Source: Actinomycetota bacterium
GTDB lineage: Bacteria > Actinomycetota > Thermoleophilia > Solirubrobacterales > Solirubrobacteraceae
Length of the DNA: 31,441 nucleotides
Assembly: GCA_005788585.1 (NCBI GenBank)
Contig: SYBY01000048.1
Location: 1 to 31,441 of the forward strand
Direction: 5' to 3'
The notes under the pieces were generated by a model, which worked only from the letters and a program-made list of their open reading frames with translations, was not told the origin of the DNA and did not search any database. Below, one piece after another: positions 14,566 through 22,577 of this stretch. Within the stretch, counting starts at the first letter, position 1. Each line of letters begins with the position of its first letter. Made by a program: the position numbers and the translations under genes.

Positions 14566-15897
14566 ATGGGGCCGGAGACGCGGTACGTCCGCAGCGGCGA
14601 TGTTCACATCGCCTACCAGACCGTCGGCGACGGCCCGCTCGATCTCCTGTTCGTGCCGTCCTGGCTCTCCCATGTCGAGCTGCTGTGGGAGGAGCCGCGG
14701 ATCGCGGCCATGCTCGACCGCCTGGCGGCGTTCTCCCGGCTGATCCTCTTCGACCGGCGCGGCTCGGGCCTGTCCGACGGCCGGGGCGGGGCAGCGTCGA
14801 TCGACGAGCAGGTCGAGGACGTCCACGCCGTGCTCGACGCCGTCGGCGCCGCACAGCCTGCGCTGTTCGCCATGACCGAGGGCGCCGCGATGGCCGCGAT
14901 GTTCGCCGCGACCCATCCCGCGATGGTCCGGGCGCTCGTGCTCTACGCCCCGATGGTGTGCGCGGTCCGCAGCGACGACGGGTACGAATGGCAGGACACG
15001 CCGGCGGTCCGCGACGCGCGGGCGCGGGAGATGCTCGCGCAGTGGGGCAAGGGCGCGCTGGCCGATCGCTTTGCCCCGAGCCTCGCGGGCGACGCCGAGC
15101 TGCGGCGGTGGTTCGGCCGGCTCGAGCGGTTCTCGGCGGCGCCCTCGGCGGCGGCGCGGCACATCGACCTCGTCGGCCAGATCGACGTGCGCGGCGTCCT
15201 GCCGAGCATCCAGTGCCCCACGCTCGTCCTGCACCGCGCCGAAGACGAGCTGTTCGACGCGCGCAACGCGCAGTACGTCGCCGACCGCGTCCCGGATGCG
15301 ACCTTCCGTGACCTGCCGGGCCGCGACAACCTGCTGGCGATCGGCGACGCCGAGACCGCCCTCGCGGAGATCGAGCAGTTCCTCACGGGGACCCGGCGCC
15401 CGGCGGTGAGCGATCGCGTCCTCGCGACCGTGCTGTTCACCGACATCGTCGACTCGACCGGTCACGCCGCGCGGCTCGGCGACCGCTCGTGGCGGGAGCT
15501 GCTCCAGCGCCACGACGACCTCATGCGCACCGAGGTCGAGCGCCATCGCGGCCGGATGGTCAAGACGCTCGGCGACGGGGCGCTCGCGGTCTTCGACGCG
15601 CCCAGCCGGGCGATCGGCACCGCCGTGACGGTGCGCGACCGCGTGCACGAGCTCGGCCTCCAGGTGCGCGCCGGCCTGCACACGGGCGAGTGCGAACTGC
15701 TCGGCGAGGACGACGTCGGCGGGCTCGCGGTGCACATCGGCGCGCGGGTGACCGGTGAGGCGGGGCCGGACGAGGTCCTCGTCAGCTCGACGGTGCGCGA
15801 CCTCGTGGTCGGCTCGGGGATCGGGCTACAGGAACGCGGGGAGCGCGAGCTGCGCGGCGTCCCCGGTCCGTGGCGGATCTACGCGGTGGACGCGTAG
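14566..15897 (+). CDS. Alpha/beta hydrolase-class III nucleotide cyclase fusion
   Basis: 443 aa; residues 1-275 are an alpha/beta-hydrolase domain and about 285-443 a class III cyclase catalytic domain, the layout of mycobacterial Rv1900c. The cyclase half has the metal Asp in LFTDIVDST (D293), the KTLGDGALAVFD block (K333, D337) and GGLAVHIGARV, so it should make cAMP (or cGMP) in the cytosol. The hydrolase half keeps LFDRRGSGLSD and the acid-position Asp (HRAEDELF, D227). The nucleophile elbow, however, reads AMTEG (T104 in place of Ser), and the His position reads GRDN (N255 where the family has DH). It therefore looks like a ligand sensor, not an esterase. No signal peptide. Confidence 0.92.
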   Translation: MGPETRYVRSGDVHIAYQTVGDGPLDLLFVPSWLSHVELLWEEPRIAAMLDRLAAFSRLILFDRRGSGLSDGRGGAASIDEQVEDVHAVLDAVGAAQPALFAMTEGAAMAAMFAATHPAMVRALVLYAPMVCAVRSDDGYEWQDTPAVRDARAREMLAQWGKGALADRFAPSLAGDAELRRWFGRLERFSAAPSAAARHIDLVGQIDVRGVLPSIQCPTLVLHRAEDELFDARNAQYVADRVPDATFRDLPGRDNLLAIGDAETALAEIEQFLTGTRRPAVSDRVLATVLFTDIVDSTGHAARLGDRSWRELLQRHDDLMRTEVERHRGRMVKTLGDGALAVFDAPSRAIGTAVTVRDRVHELGLQVRAGLHTGECELLGEDDVGGLAVHIGARVTGEAGPDEVLVSSTVRDLVVGSGIGLQERGERELRGVPGPWRIYAVDA

Positions 15898-15934
15898 GGG
15901 GGCGAGTTCGCGCGCGTCACGCCCTAGAGGGGGT

Positions 15935-16513
15935 ATGACCGAGATCACCTCTCCCACCCCCACCTCCCGGCGCGTCGTCGTCATCGCCGTCGTCGCCGTC
16001 GCCGTCCTCGCGCTCACCGCCGCGTCCCTGTTCGCCGGCCGATCGATGGCCACGGAGGACCCCAAGCCAAAGCCGGCCGCGGCGGAGGGGCCCGTCCGCG
16101 CCGCGTTCACCCAGTTGGCCGCGACCCACGAGGTCGAGACGGCCGTCGCGTTCGCCGCCATCGAACTGCGCAACACCGGCCCGCGCGAGGCCGTCATCGA
16201 ATCGGTGACCCCCGAAGGCGTGCCGCTCGGCCTCGACGTTCGCGACATCCAGGCCGCGGACACCCGCGACATCGATGAGCCGATCGGCGCCGAGGCGGCC
16301 GTTTGGGTCTCGGACTACCAGGCCGCGTCGGGCGCGACGCTGCCAGCGCGCGCGGCGTCCAGCGTGCAGCTGATCTTCATCGTGCAGGCCAACCGGCCGG
16401 GCCGGTTCGGCTTCTCACGCACGACGGTCCGATACCGCGTCGGGGGACAGTCGTTCACGCTGCGCGTTCCCGCCGGGGCGACGCTCACCACGACGGCCGC
16501 GCCGAAGGACTGA
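15935..16513 (+). CDS. Membrane-anchored extracytoplasmic protein, unknown
   Basis: 192 aa. After a short polar N-terminus, one hydrophobic helix (residues about 13-36, VVVIAVVAVAVLALTAASLFAG) anchors a Pro/Lys linker and a roughly 140-residue domain outside the cell. That domain is predicted all-beta (FAAIELRNTGPREAVIESV, FGFSRTTVRYRVGG, FTLRVPAGA), like an immunoglobulin-type fold. No family is recognised. The ATG at 15935 has AGGGGG close upstream. It follows the cyclase by 37 bases on the same strand; read-through transcription is possible. The stop is 6 bases from the convergent yccF-like gene. Confidence 0.75.
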   Translation: MTEITSPTPTSRRVVVIAVVAVAVLALTAASLFAGRSMATEDPKPKPAAAEGPVRAAFTQLAATHEVETAVAFAAIELRNTGPREAVIESVTPEGVPLGLDVRDIQAADTRDIDEPIGAEAAVWVSDYQAASGATLPARAASSVQLIFIVQANRPGRFGFSRTTVRYRVGGQSFTLRVPAGATLTTTAAPKD

Positions 16514-16519
16514 TCTGCG

Positions 16520-16918
16520 TCAGCCCACACCGATCGCGCGGGGGTCGTCGGCGTCGACGATCTCCCGCCCGAGCGGCAGGAACGCCACGGGGATGAGCTT
16601 GAAGTTGGCCAGCCCGAGCGGGATCCCGATGATCGTCAGGCACATCGCGATGCCGGTGATGAGGTGGCCGAGGGCGAGCCACCAGCCGCAGAGGATCACC
16701 CACAGCACGTTGCCGACGGTCGACGCGATCCCCGCGTCACCGCGCCGCACGACGGTCTTGCCGAACGGCCACAGGGCGTACAGCGCGATCCGCAGCGACG
16801 CGATGCCGAACGGGATCGTGATGATCAGGATGAAGCAGATGAGCGCCGCGAACGCGTAGCCCAGCGCGAGCCAGAAGCCGCCGAAGACGAACCAGATGAT
16901 GTTCAGCAGCAGGCGCAC
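16520..16918 (-). CDS. YccF family inner membrane protein
   Basis: 132 aa. It consists of two copies of the YccF (DUF307) motif: NIIWFVFGGFWLALGYAF...IPFGIASLRIALYALWPFG and NVLWVILCGWWLALGHLI...IGIPLGLANFKLIPVAFLPLG. Each copy holds one or two membrane helices. The function is unknown. The GTG at 16918 is 2 bases after the stop of the secreted-protein gene at 16921, so the two are co-transcribed. The frame continues upstream as noise through that gene. Family assignment is firm. Confidence 0.88.
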   Translation of the reverse strand: MRLLLNIIWFVFGGFWLALGYAFAALICFILIITIPFGIASLRIALYALWPFGKTVVRRGDAGIASTVGNVLWVILCGWWLALGHLITGIAMCLTIIGIPLGLANFKLIPVAFLPLGREIVDADDPRAIGVG

Positions 16919-16920
16919 GG

Positions 16921-17283
16921 TCAGCGGACCCGGAACGTGATCGGCTCGGGGCCGGGGTTCTCGAACTCGTACGTGCCCTTGCCGCGGTTGGGGAACGTCG
17001 TGCTCCAGCGCACGTTCAGCCGGTAGGTGCCGAACTTGCCGCGCCGCAGCTTGCGGGTGATGCAGTCGCGCTGGCCGCTCGGCGCCTTGACGCAGAGCTT
17101 CTGGCTGGTCTTGTACTTCGCCGCGTACGTGACCCCGACGTAGCGCTTGCCGTCGCGCTTGAAGGTGCCCCAGCACTGGTCGCCGCTCTCCGAGCACCAC
17201 GAGGTCGCGGCGGGCGCAGCCGGGGCGGAGAGCGCCAGGGCGAGTGCCGCGGCGGCGAGGGCGAGGAGCAGGCGGTGCGTCAT
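16921..17283 (-). CDS. Small secreted Cys-containing protein, unknown
   Basis: 120 aa. A signal peptide (HRLLLALAAAALALALSAPAAPA) is followed by a mature part of about 95 residues with four Cys (WCSESGDQCW, KLCVKA, RDCITRK), likely two disulfides, and basic beta-rich sequence ending in ITFRVR. No known family. The ATG at 17283 is supported by the signal peptide and by TACGGT placed for a leaderless transcript; the open frame upstream of it is not coding. It leads a two-gene operon with yccF. Confidence 0.78.
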   Translation of the reverse strand: MTHRLLLALAAAALALALSAPAAPAATSWCSESGDQCWGTFKRDGKRYVGVTYAAKYKTSQKLCVKAPSGQRDCITRKLRRGKFGTYRLNVRWSTTFPNRGKGTYEFENPGPEPITFRVR

Positions 17284-17289
17284 GCCCGG

Positions 17290-17295
17290 ACCGTA
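17290..17295 (-). promoter_or_regulatory. -10 hexamer, leaderless start
   Basis: TACGGT on the minus strand ends 6 bases before the ATG at 17283. Confidence 0.5.
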
Positions 17296-17361
17296 GCGCG
17301 CCGGCAGGCCCAGGCACGCAACACCGCATCTCCCAGACTGGTGATCCTGCGCACTCTGGAG

Positions 17362-17367
17362 TAGGTT
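17362..17367 (+). promoter_or_regulatory. -10 hexamer, leaderless start
   Basis: TAGGTT ends 7 bases before the ATG at 17375. Together with the hexamer at 17290-17295 it makes a divergent pair of leaderless promoters in 91 bases. Confidence 0.5.
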
Positions 17368-17374
17368 CGCGTTC

Positions 17375-17944
17375 ATGCGCCACCTCGTGCTGATCCTGAT
17401 CGCCGCCGTGCTGACCGTCGCGAGCGTCCCCGTCGCCCACGCCGCACGGGTCACCAATCTTCGCGTCACCGCCGCCCCCTCCTGGGAGCAGTGGATCGAG
17501 CAGGGCACCGTCAAGCAGGGCCACCTCGGCTTCTGGGAGCAGACCGCCTGCTCGCGCACCGAGCCGCGCCTGACCTACACGCTCGCGCGCACGACCGAGC
17601 CCGCGACGTCCACCACCCCGGTGCCGGTCGGCTACCTGGGAACGATGGTCCCGCTGACGCTCGGCCCGCGGATCGGCGGCGCCGCCCAGCAGCACCTGGT
17701 GGAGTTCGGACCGGTGTCGGTCCCGATGCACGAGGTCTTCTACGGCCAGGCGGGACGGGACCCGAACGGCACGCCGATCAATCAGCTCGGGCGCTGGATC
17801 CTGGCCGTCAACGTGGACGCGCGCGGCGCGACCGACATCCTCCGCAACTGGCGCACGGTGAGGTACCGCGGTGTCGCGAAGCCCGCCGGCGCGTGCGCGG
17901 CGGCGGGCTTGGACACGTACAACGTCCTGGCGGTCGGCCCCTAG
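17375..17944 (+). CDS. Secreted protein of unknown function
   Basis: 189 aa. The signal peptide covers residues 1-23 (LVLILIAAVLTVASVPVAHA). The mature protein of about 165 residues contains two Cys (TACSR and GACAAAG) and Trp/Gly-rich beta-like sequence. It has no membrane helix and no motif I recognise. The start is fixed by the signal peptide and a TAGGTT -10. It is divergent from the other small secreted protein, and its stop is nested with that of the MMPL gene in CTAG at 17941-17944. Confidence 0.75.
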   Translation: MRHLVLILIAAVLTVASVPVAHAARVTNLRVTAAPSWEQWIEQGTVKQGHLGFWEQTACSRTEPRLTYTLARTTEPATSTTPVPVGYLGTMVPLTLGPRIGGAAQQHLVEFGPVSVPMHEVFYGQAGRDPNGTPINQLGRWILAVNVDARGATDILRNWRTVRYRGVAKPAGACAAAGLDTYNVLAVGP

Positions 17945-20106
17945 GCGGGGACCTGTTCCTTCTTGACGTCGACACCCTCCTCGAGGTGACCCTCGAGGGA
18001 GACGTTCGGCAGGATCCGGTCCAGCCAGCCCGGCAGCCACCACGCCTTGTCACCGAGCAGCGTGACCACGGCGGGGGCGACGATCAACCGGACGATCAAC
18101 ACGTCGATGAGAATCGCGAGGCCGAGCCCGACCCCGAACATCTTCGAGATCACGTCGTCGGTGAGGACGAACGCGAGGAAGACCGACGACATGATCAGTC
18201 CGGCGAACAGGACGACCTTGCCGATCCGCGCCATCCCGTGGATGACGGACTCACGCGGGCGGTCGCCCTCGTTGTAGGCCTCGTGCATCCGGCTGAGCAG
18301 GAAGACGTTGTAGTCCATGCTCAGCCCGAACAGGATCGCGAACATCATCACCGGGATGAACGAGATGATCGGGACACCGCTCTCGACGCCGATCAGGCTC
18401 GCGCCGACGCCCTCCTGGAACACCGCGGTGACCACGCCGTACGCGGCGCCGATCGACAGCAGGTTGAAGACCGCGGACACCAGCGGGATCAGCAGCGAGC
18501 GGAACGCCATCATCAGCAGGAGGACCGACAGGCCGATGACGATCGCGATGAACACCGGCAGGCGCGCGGCCGTCTTCTCGGAGAAGTCGACGAACCCGGC
18601 GGTGTTGCCGCCGACGTAGACCTTCAGCGGCGTGCCTTCGGTGGCGCCCGGGAGCACGTCCTCGCGGAGGGTGTCGAGCAGCTCGGTGGTGCGCTCGTCC
18701 TGCGGTGAGGTCTCCGGGATCGCCGTGATGGTCGCCATCTCGCCGTCCTCGCTGGGCGCCGGCGGCGTGACCGCGGCCACGCCCGGGGTGTCCTCGACGG
18801 CGGCGACGATCGCCTGCAGCTGCTGCTCGGTCTCCGCCGCGCCCTTCGGCGTGTCGACGGCGAGCAGGAACGGGCCGTTGGAACCCGCGCCGAACGCGTC
18901 GCTCAGGCGGTCGTAGGCAACGCGCTGCGTGCGCTCCTCGGGCTGGTTGCCGTCGTCGGGCTGGCCGAGACGCAGGTTCGTCATCGGGAACGCGAAGATC
19001 ATCAGGATCAGGACGCCCGCGGCGATGGACAGCCACGGCCGCGCGGTGATCATGGTGCCCCAGCGCTCGAACCCGCGCGAGGGCAGGACGTGCTCGGGCT
19101 TCTTGGGCTTCAGCCACTTGGCGAACGCCCCGATCATCACCGGCAGGAACGTCAGCGCGGAGACGACGACTGCCGCGACGCCGATGGCCGCGCCGATGCC
19201 CATCTTGCCGATCATCGGGATGCCGATGGCCAGCAGGCCTGCGATCGCGACCATGACGATGAGGCCCGCCGCGACGACCGCGGAGCCGGCCGTGGCGGCG
19301 GCCTTTCCGGACGCGTCGCGCACGGAATCGCCCGCCGCGACCTGCTCGCGGAATCTGGCGAGGATGAGCAGCGAGTAGTCGATGCCCGCGCCGAGGCCGA
19401 GCATCACCGCGATCGTCGCGGCGAACTCCGGCAGGCCGAGCGGCTTGGCGAGGATCGCCAGCAGCATCTGGCCGACCATGACGCCGAGCAGCGCGCCGAG
19501 GATCGTCGCGCCCATCGCCGCGAGCGAGCGGAACAGGAAGGTCAGGAGGATGATCGCCAGCGCGACGCCGATGAGCTCACCGACGGGGGCCTCCTGCTGC
19601 TGGCTGGCGTCGATGACGGTGCCGCGCAGCGCGACCTCGACGCCGGAGGCCTCGGCGGACCGGGCGGCCTCCTCGAGCGCCTCGCCGTCCTCCTTCTCGA
19701 TGTCGCCGATGTCCTTGTCGTAGCGGACGTCGACCGCGGCGAGCGCGCCGTCGGGCGAGAGCTGGCCGCCCTCGGCGAACGGGTCTGCGACGGAGGCGAC
19801 GCCGGGAAGCTCACGCACCTCGCCGAGCGCCTGTGTGACGCCGGCCTTCGCTTCGGCGTCGGTGATCTTGCCGTCCGCGTTGAAGAAGACGAGCGTGGCG
19901 TCGCCGCCGGCGAGCGCCGGCGTGTGGGCCCGGAAGAGGTCGATCGCCTCCTGCGACTCGGTGCCTGGTACGTCCCAGTCGTCCGGAGCCGGACTGGATG
20001 TACCAGCGAGGACGCCGAGGAGCACGACGGTGGCGATCGCAGCGACGAGGCTGCGCTTCCAGTGGTGAGTGAGCGTGCGGGCCATCCGCGCGAGAAGACG
20101 AGACAT
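17941..20106 (-). CDS. MMPL family RND-type exporter
   Basis: 721 aa, the usual size for MMPL/RND lipid or drug exporters of actinobacteria. One N-terminal helix (about 19-36), a large extracytoplasmic loop (about 37-175), five helices (about 176-330), one helix, a second loop and a final five-helix bundle make the RND duplicated pattern. The proton-relay type Asp-Tyr pair is in GLGAGIDYSLLILARF (D243, Y244) and again in LFGLSMDYNVFLLSRM near residue 600. It would export a lipid or hydrophobic compound using the proton gradient. I start at the ATG at 20106, which has TATTCT 8 bases upstream; the ATG at 20085 is an alternative. It is divergent from a TetR gene that probably represses it. Confidence 0.92.
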   Translation of the reverse strand: MSRLLARMARTLTHHWKRSLVAAIATVVLLGVLAGTSSPAPDDWDVPGTESQEAIDLFRAHTPALAGGDATLVFFNADGKITDAEAKAGVTQALGEVRELPGVASVADPFAEGGQLSPDGALAAVDVRYDKDIGDIEKEDGEALEEAARSAEASGVEVALRGTVIDASQQQEAPVGELIGVALAIILLTFLFRSLAAMGATILGALLGVMVGQMLLAILAKPLGLPEFAATIAVMLGLGAGIDYSLLILARFREQVAAGDSVRDASGKAAATAGSAVVAAGLIVMVAIAGLLAIGIPMIGKMGIGAAIGVAAVVVSALTFLPVMIGAFAKWLKPKKPEHVLPSRGFERWGTMITARPWLSIAAGVLILMIFAFPMTNLRLGQPDDGNQPEERTQRVAYDRLSDAFGAGSNGPFLLAVDTPKGAAETEQQLQAIVAAVEDTPGVAAVTPPAPSEDGEMATITAIPETSPQDERTTELLDTLREDVLPGATEGTPLKVYVGGNTAGFVDFSEKTAARLPVFIAIVIGLSVLLLMMAFRSLLIPLVSAVFNLLSIGAAYGVVTAVFQEGVGASLIGVESGVPIISFIPVMMFAILFGLSMDYNVFLLSRMHEAYNEGDRPRESVIHGMARIGKVVLFAGLIMSSVFLAFVLTDDVISKMFGVGLGLAILIDVLIVRLIVAPAVVTLLGDKAWWLPGWLDRILPNVSLEGHLEEGVDVKKEQVPA

Positions 20107-20114
20107 GGCGAGGC

Positions 20115-20120
20115 AGAATA
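20115..20120 (-). promoter_or_regulatory. -10 hexamer of the MMPL gene
   Basis: TATTCT on the minus strand ends 8 bases before the ATG at 20106, giving an essentially leaderless transcript. Confidence 0.5.
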
Positions 20121-20148
20121 TCACACTGACTGCAAAATTTCGTTTCCC

Positions 20149-20158
20149 GCAACGTTGC
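20149..20158. promoter_or_regulatory. Candidate TetR operator
   Basis: GCAACGTTGC is a perfect palindrome midway between the divergent mmpL and tetR starts. It is flanked by an imperfect repeat TTGCACC/GGTGTTA reaching the tetR -10. The location suits a regulator that controls both genes. Confidence 0.45.
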
Positions 20159-20167
20159 ACCCGGTGT

Positions 20168-20173
20168 TACAAT
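20168..20173 (+). promoter_or_regulatory. -10 hexamer of the TetR gene
   Basis: TACAAT is close to the consensus and ends 12 bases before the ATG at 20186, predicting a leader of only about 5 bases. Confidence 0.5.
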
Positions 20174-20185
20174 CCCAGTGGTCAC

Positions 20186-20824
20186 ATGCCGCATCCCCTG
20201 GGTCTGAGAGAACGCAAGAAGCAGCAGACGCGCGAGACGATCGTCCGCTGCGCCATGGAGCTGTTCGCCGAGCGCGGGTTCGACGCGACGACGATCGCCG
20301 ACATCGCCGAGGCTGCGGACATCGCGCCGCGCACGTTCTTCGGGTATTTCCCGTCGAAGGAAGCCGTGGTGTTCCACGACTTCGAGGAGATGTTCGCGGA
20401 CTTCGAGACGCGTCTGCGTGCGCGACCGAAGGACCAGACCGCGTTCGAGGCGCTGCGCGCGTGGATCGTCGAGATGATCACGCGGGCCGAGGAGAACGGC
20501 GAGACGGCGATGGAGGATCAGCGCCGCTGCCTCATCCACGACACGCCGTCGCTCGACGCCCATGAGCGGGCGAACATGGGCCGCTTCCACGAACTGCTGA
20601 CGGAATGCGTCGCGGCCGACCTCGACGTGCCGGCCGACTCGCTGCGGGCGAACATGGTCGCGGCGGCGGCCGTGGCCGCGCTGGAGTCGCTGCGCGAGCT
20701 GAAGGACGACGACACGTCCGGCCCGGAGCAGGCCATCGCCGTCATGGACGAGGTCCTGGTGTTCCTGGTCGGCGGCCTCGATGCGCTGAGAGCCACTTCA
20801 GAGGCGGTCGCAGCCTCCGACTAG
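20186..20824 (+). CDS. TetR/AcrR family transcriptional regulator
   Basis: 212 aa. The N-terminal helix-turn-helix is classic TetR: LRERKKQQTRETIVRCAMELF, AERGFDATTIADIAEAADIA, PRTFFGYFPSKEAVVF. The C-terminal helical ligand/dimer domain (about 70-212) is not informative about the ligand. The ATG at 20186 is preferred over an upstream in-frame ATG because the HTH begins about 8 residues later and the -10 lies downstream of the longer start. It is divergent from the MMPL exporter, the typical repressor/exporter pairing. The glucanase-like gene begins 6 bases after its stop and could be in the same transcript. Confidence 0.93.
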   Translation: MPHPLGLRERKKQQTRETIVRCAMELFAERGFDATTIADIAEAADIAPRTFFGYFPSKEAVVFHDFEEMFADFETRLRARPKDQTAFEALRAWIVEMITRAEENGETAMEDQRRCLIHDTPSLDAHERANMGRFHELLTECVAADLDVPADSLRANMVAAAAVAALESLRELKDDDTSGPEQAIAVMDEVLVFLVGGLDALRATSEAVAASD

Positions 20825-20830
20825 GGGGGC

Positions 20831-22525
20831 ATGCCTTCGTTCTGCCTTCGCGCGGGCCTCACCACCCTTGCGGTCACCCTCGGCCTCGCGGCCCCGGCCT
20901 CCGCGCTGGAGGTCCAGGTCGTCAACAACTCCGGCGTCGACCCGTCCCAGGTCTGGCTCAGCCTCTACAACGGCCCGAGCGCCGACGGCCAGCTGCCGAA
21001 CAACACGCCGGTCCAGCTCAGCTCGCTGACAAACTCGTCGTTCTCCCTGAACGCCATCACGGCGGGCCGGCTGTACGTCGCGTACGGCGACACGGGGGTC
21101 GACATCAACACGACGACGAGCACCCCGATCCGCAACGACAAGGTCGAGTTCACGAACCCCGGCGTGGCGAACCTCACGGCGGTCGACTACTTCGGCATCC
21201 CGATGGACCTGCAGACGCTCGACAGCTCTGGCACGGTCCTCGAGACGCTCGCCTACCGCTGCTACACGAGCACCGTCGCGGGCGCGCTCCAGGCGCTGCC
21301 CGGCGGCACGGCGAGCGTCATCAAGACGAGCGCCGGCGGGTTCTCGAAGGTGATGTCGCCGCTGCTCTCCAACACGTGGCCCCTGATGACCGCCTACGTG
21401 CAGTCCATGTCCGGCCAGGCCATCACGGTCGACAGCGTGTACGACGGCAGCGCCGCGCTCGGCCGCCCCGCGCAGACCGCGGACATGACCGGCACGTTCG
21501 GTCCGGACGGCGCATTGACGCTGACCGGCACGATCACGACGCCGTCGACCGGTGCCGTCGCGCAGAACCAGACACTGCAGATCAGCGGCGACTCCATGGC
21601 CGCCGCCGTCTACACGAACAACGGCACGTACCTGAAGAACGGCGCCGCGGGCGCGGTGGGCGACAACGACGTCTTCTCGGTCATCTACCGCGACGTGGTC
21701 GCCGGGTTCGCCCTCGGCTACTGGGGCGGCAAGTACGGCAACACGTCGTCGGCGTGGCTGCGCCAGCCACCGTTCACCGCGGCGTGGACGACCCCGCCGC
21801 CGTTCACCCCGTACTACCACCAGTACGGCGCGACCATCACCGAGTACAGCGACGCCTACGGGTTCCCGTTCACCGACCTGTCCCCGACGACGGTGCAGGC
21901 GGGCCTGACCTCCGACGTGGCGACGATGCGGGTCACGCTCAACCCGGACACCGGCCCGAACGTGGCGGGCTGCGCGGGCGCGTCGACGCCCGGCACCGAC
22001 CCGCCGCCTCCGGCCACGACGACGCCGGTGCCACCGACGCCGCCCGCCGTCAACCCCGCGCCCCCCGCTGCCACCGAGCCCGTGACCGTCGTCCCGCCGA
22101 AGCGCACGACGACGGGCCGCGCGTCGGCGATCGTCGAAGCGCGGTCGGTGCGGCTGGACGCGCGCGGGCGGCTCGTGGTGCCGGTGCGCTGTGACGGCGA
22201 CCCGTGCCGCGGCGAGCTGGAGCTCGTGGCGAAGGTCAAGGGGAAGGCGAAGCCCAAGAAGCGCACGAAGAAGCCCGCGCCGTCGCGGCTCGTGACGGTG
22301 GGCACCGCGCGGCTGGCCGTGGCCGAAGGTAGGACCGAGCGGGTCCTCGTCAAGCTCACGAAGGACGGCCGGGCGCTGCTGCGACGCGGCGGCCGCCGCG
22401 GGCTCGTGACCGCTGCGGTCGTCGAACTGGGCCCGCGGTCGAAGCCGACGACGGTGTCGGTGCGGACCGTGAAGGTGCTGCCGTTCGTCAAGCGCGAGCG
22501 CGGGCCGAAGCGCAAGCGCCGCTGA
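20831..22525 (+). CDS. Secreted GH64-like beta-1,3-glucanase with basic C-terminal domain
   Basis: 564 aa. Signal peptide 1-26 (TLAVTLGLAAPASA). Residues 27-375 resemble GH64 (thaumatin-like) laminaripentaose-producing beta-1,3-glucanases: VVNNSG.DPSQVWLSLYNG, AGRLYVAYGD, KVEFT...LTAVDYFGIP (E106 and D119 as candidate catalytic acids), FSKVMSP, and ITEYSDAYGFPFTDL. A Pro/Thr linker (about 392-425) leads to a beta domain with an extremely basic segment (KVKGKAKPKKRTKKPAP) and a GPKRKRR end, which may bind cell wall polymers or acidic polysaccharide. It would cleave fungal or algal glucan outside the cell. GGGGGG lies just before the ATG. The GH64 assignment is by motif memory and moderate. Confidence 0.75.
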   Translation: MPSFCLRAGLTTLAVTLGLAAPASALEVQVVNNSGVDPSQVWLSLYNGPSADGQLPNNTPVQLSSLTNSSFSLNAITAGRLYVAYGDTGVDINTTTSTPIRNDKVEFTNPGVANLTAVDYFGIPMDLQTLDSSGTVLETLAYRCYTSTVAGALQALPGGTASVIKTSAGGFSKVMSPLLSNTWPLMTAYVQSMSGQAITVDSVYDGSAALGRPAQTADMTGTFGPDGALTLTGTITTPSTGAVAQNQTLQISGDSMAAAVYTNNGTYLKNGAAGAVGDNDVFSVIYRDVVAGFALGYWGGKYGNTSSAWLRQPPFTAAWTTPPPFTPYYHQYGATITEYSDAYGFPFTDLSPTTVQAGLTSDVATMRVTLNPDTGPNVAGCAGASTPGTDPPPPATTTPVPPTPPAVNPAPPAATEPVTVVPPKRTTTGRASAIVEARSVRLDARGRLVVPVRCDGDPCRGELELVAKVKGKAKPKKRTKKPAPSRLVTVGTARLAVAEGRTERVLVKLTKDGRALLRRGGRRGLVTAAVVELGPRSKPTTVSVRTVKVLPFVKRERGPKRKRR

Positions 22526-22539
22526 CGCCTCGCCCTATT

Positions 22540-22576
22540 GCCGACGTTTTGCCCGCTGAGCGGGCACAACGTCGGC
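22540..22576. terminator. Strong 37-base hairpin, terminator or operator
   Basis: Arms GCCGACGTT-T-TGCCCGC and GCGGGCA-C-AACGTCGGC pair over 16 of 17 positions around a TGA loop. It begins 14 bases after the glucanase stop, so it may terminate that gene, but there is no T-tract. It also ends 1 base before the -10 of the next gene, covering its -35 region, so it may be an operator. Confidence 0.6.
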
Positions 22577-22577
22577 G

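Noticed and set aside
12936..14567. 543-aa form of the acyltransferase
   Set aside because: The extra N-terminal part is antisense to the MpaB gene and has no conserved sequence; the conserved protein begins near 13580.
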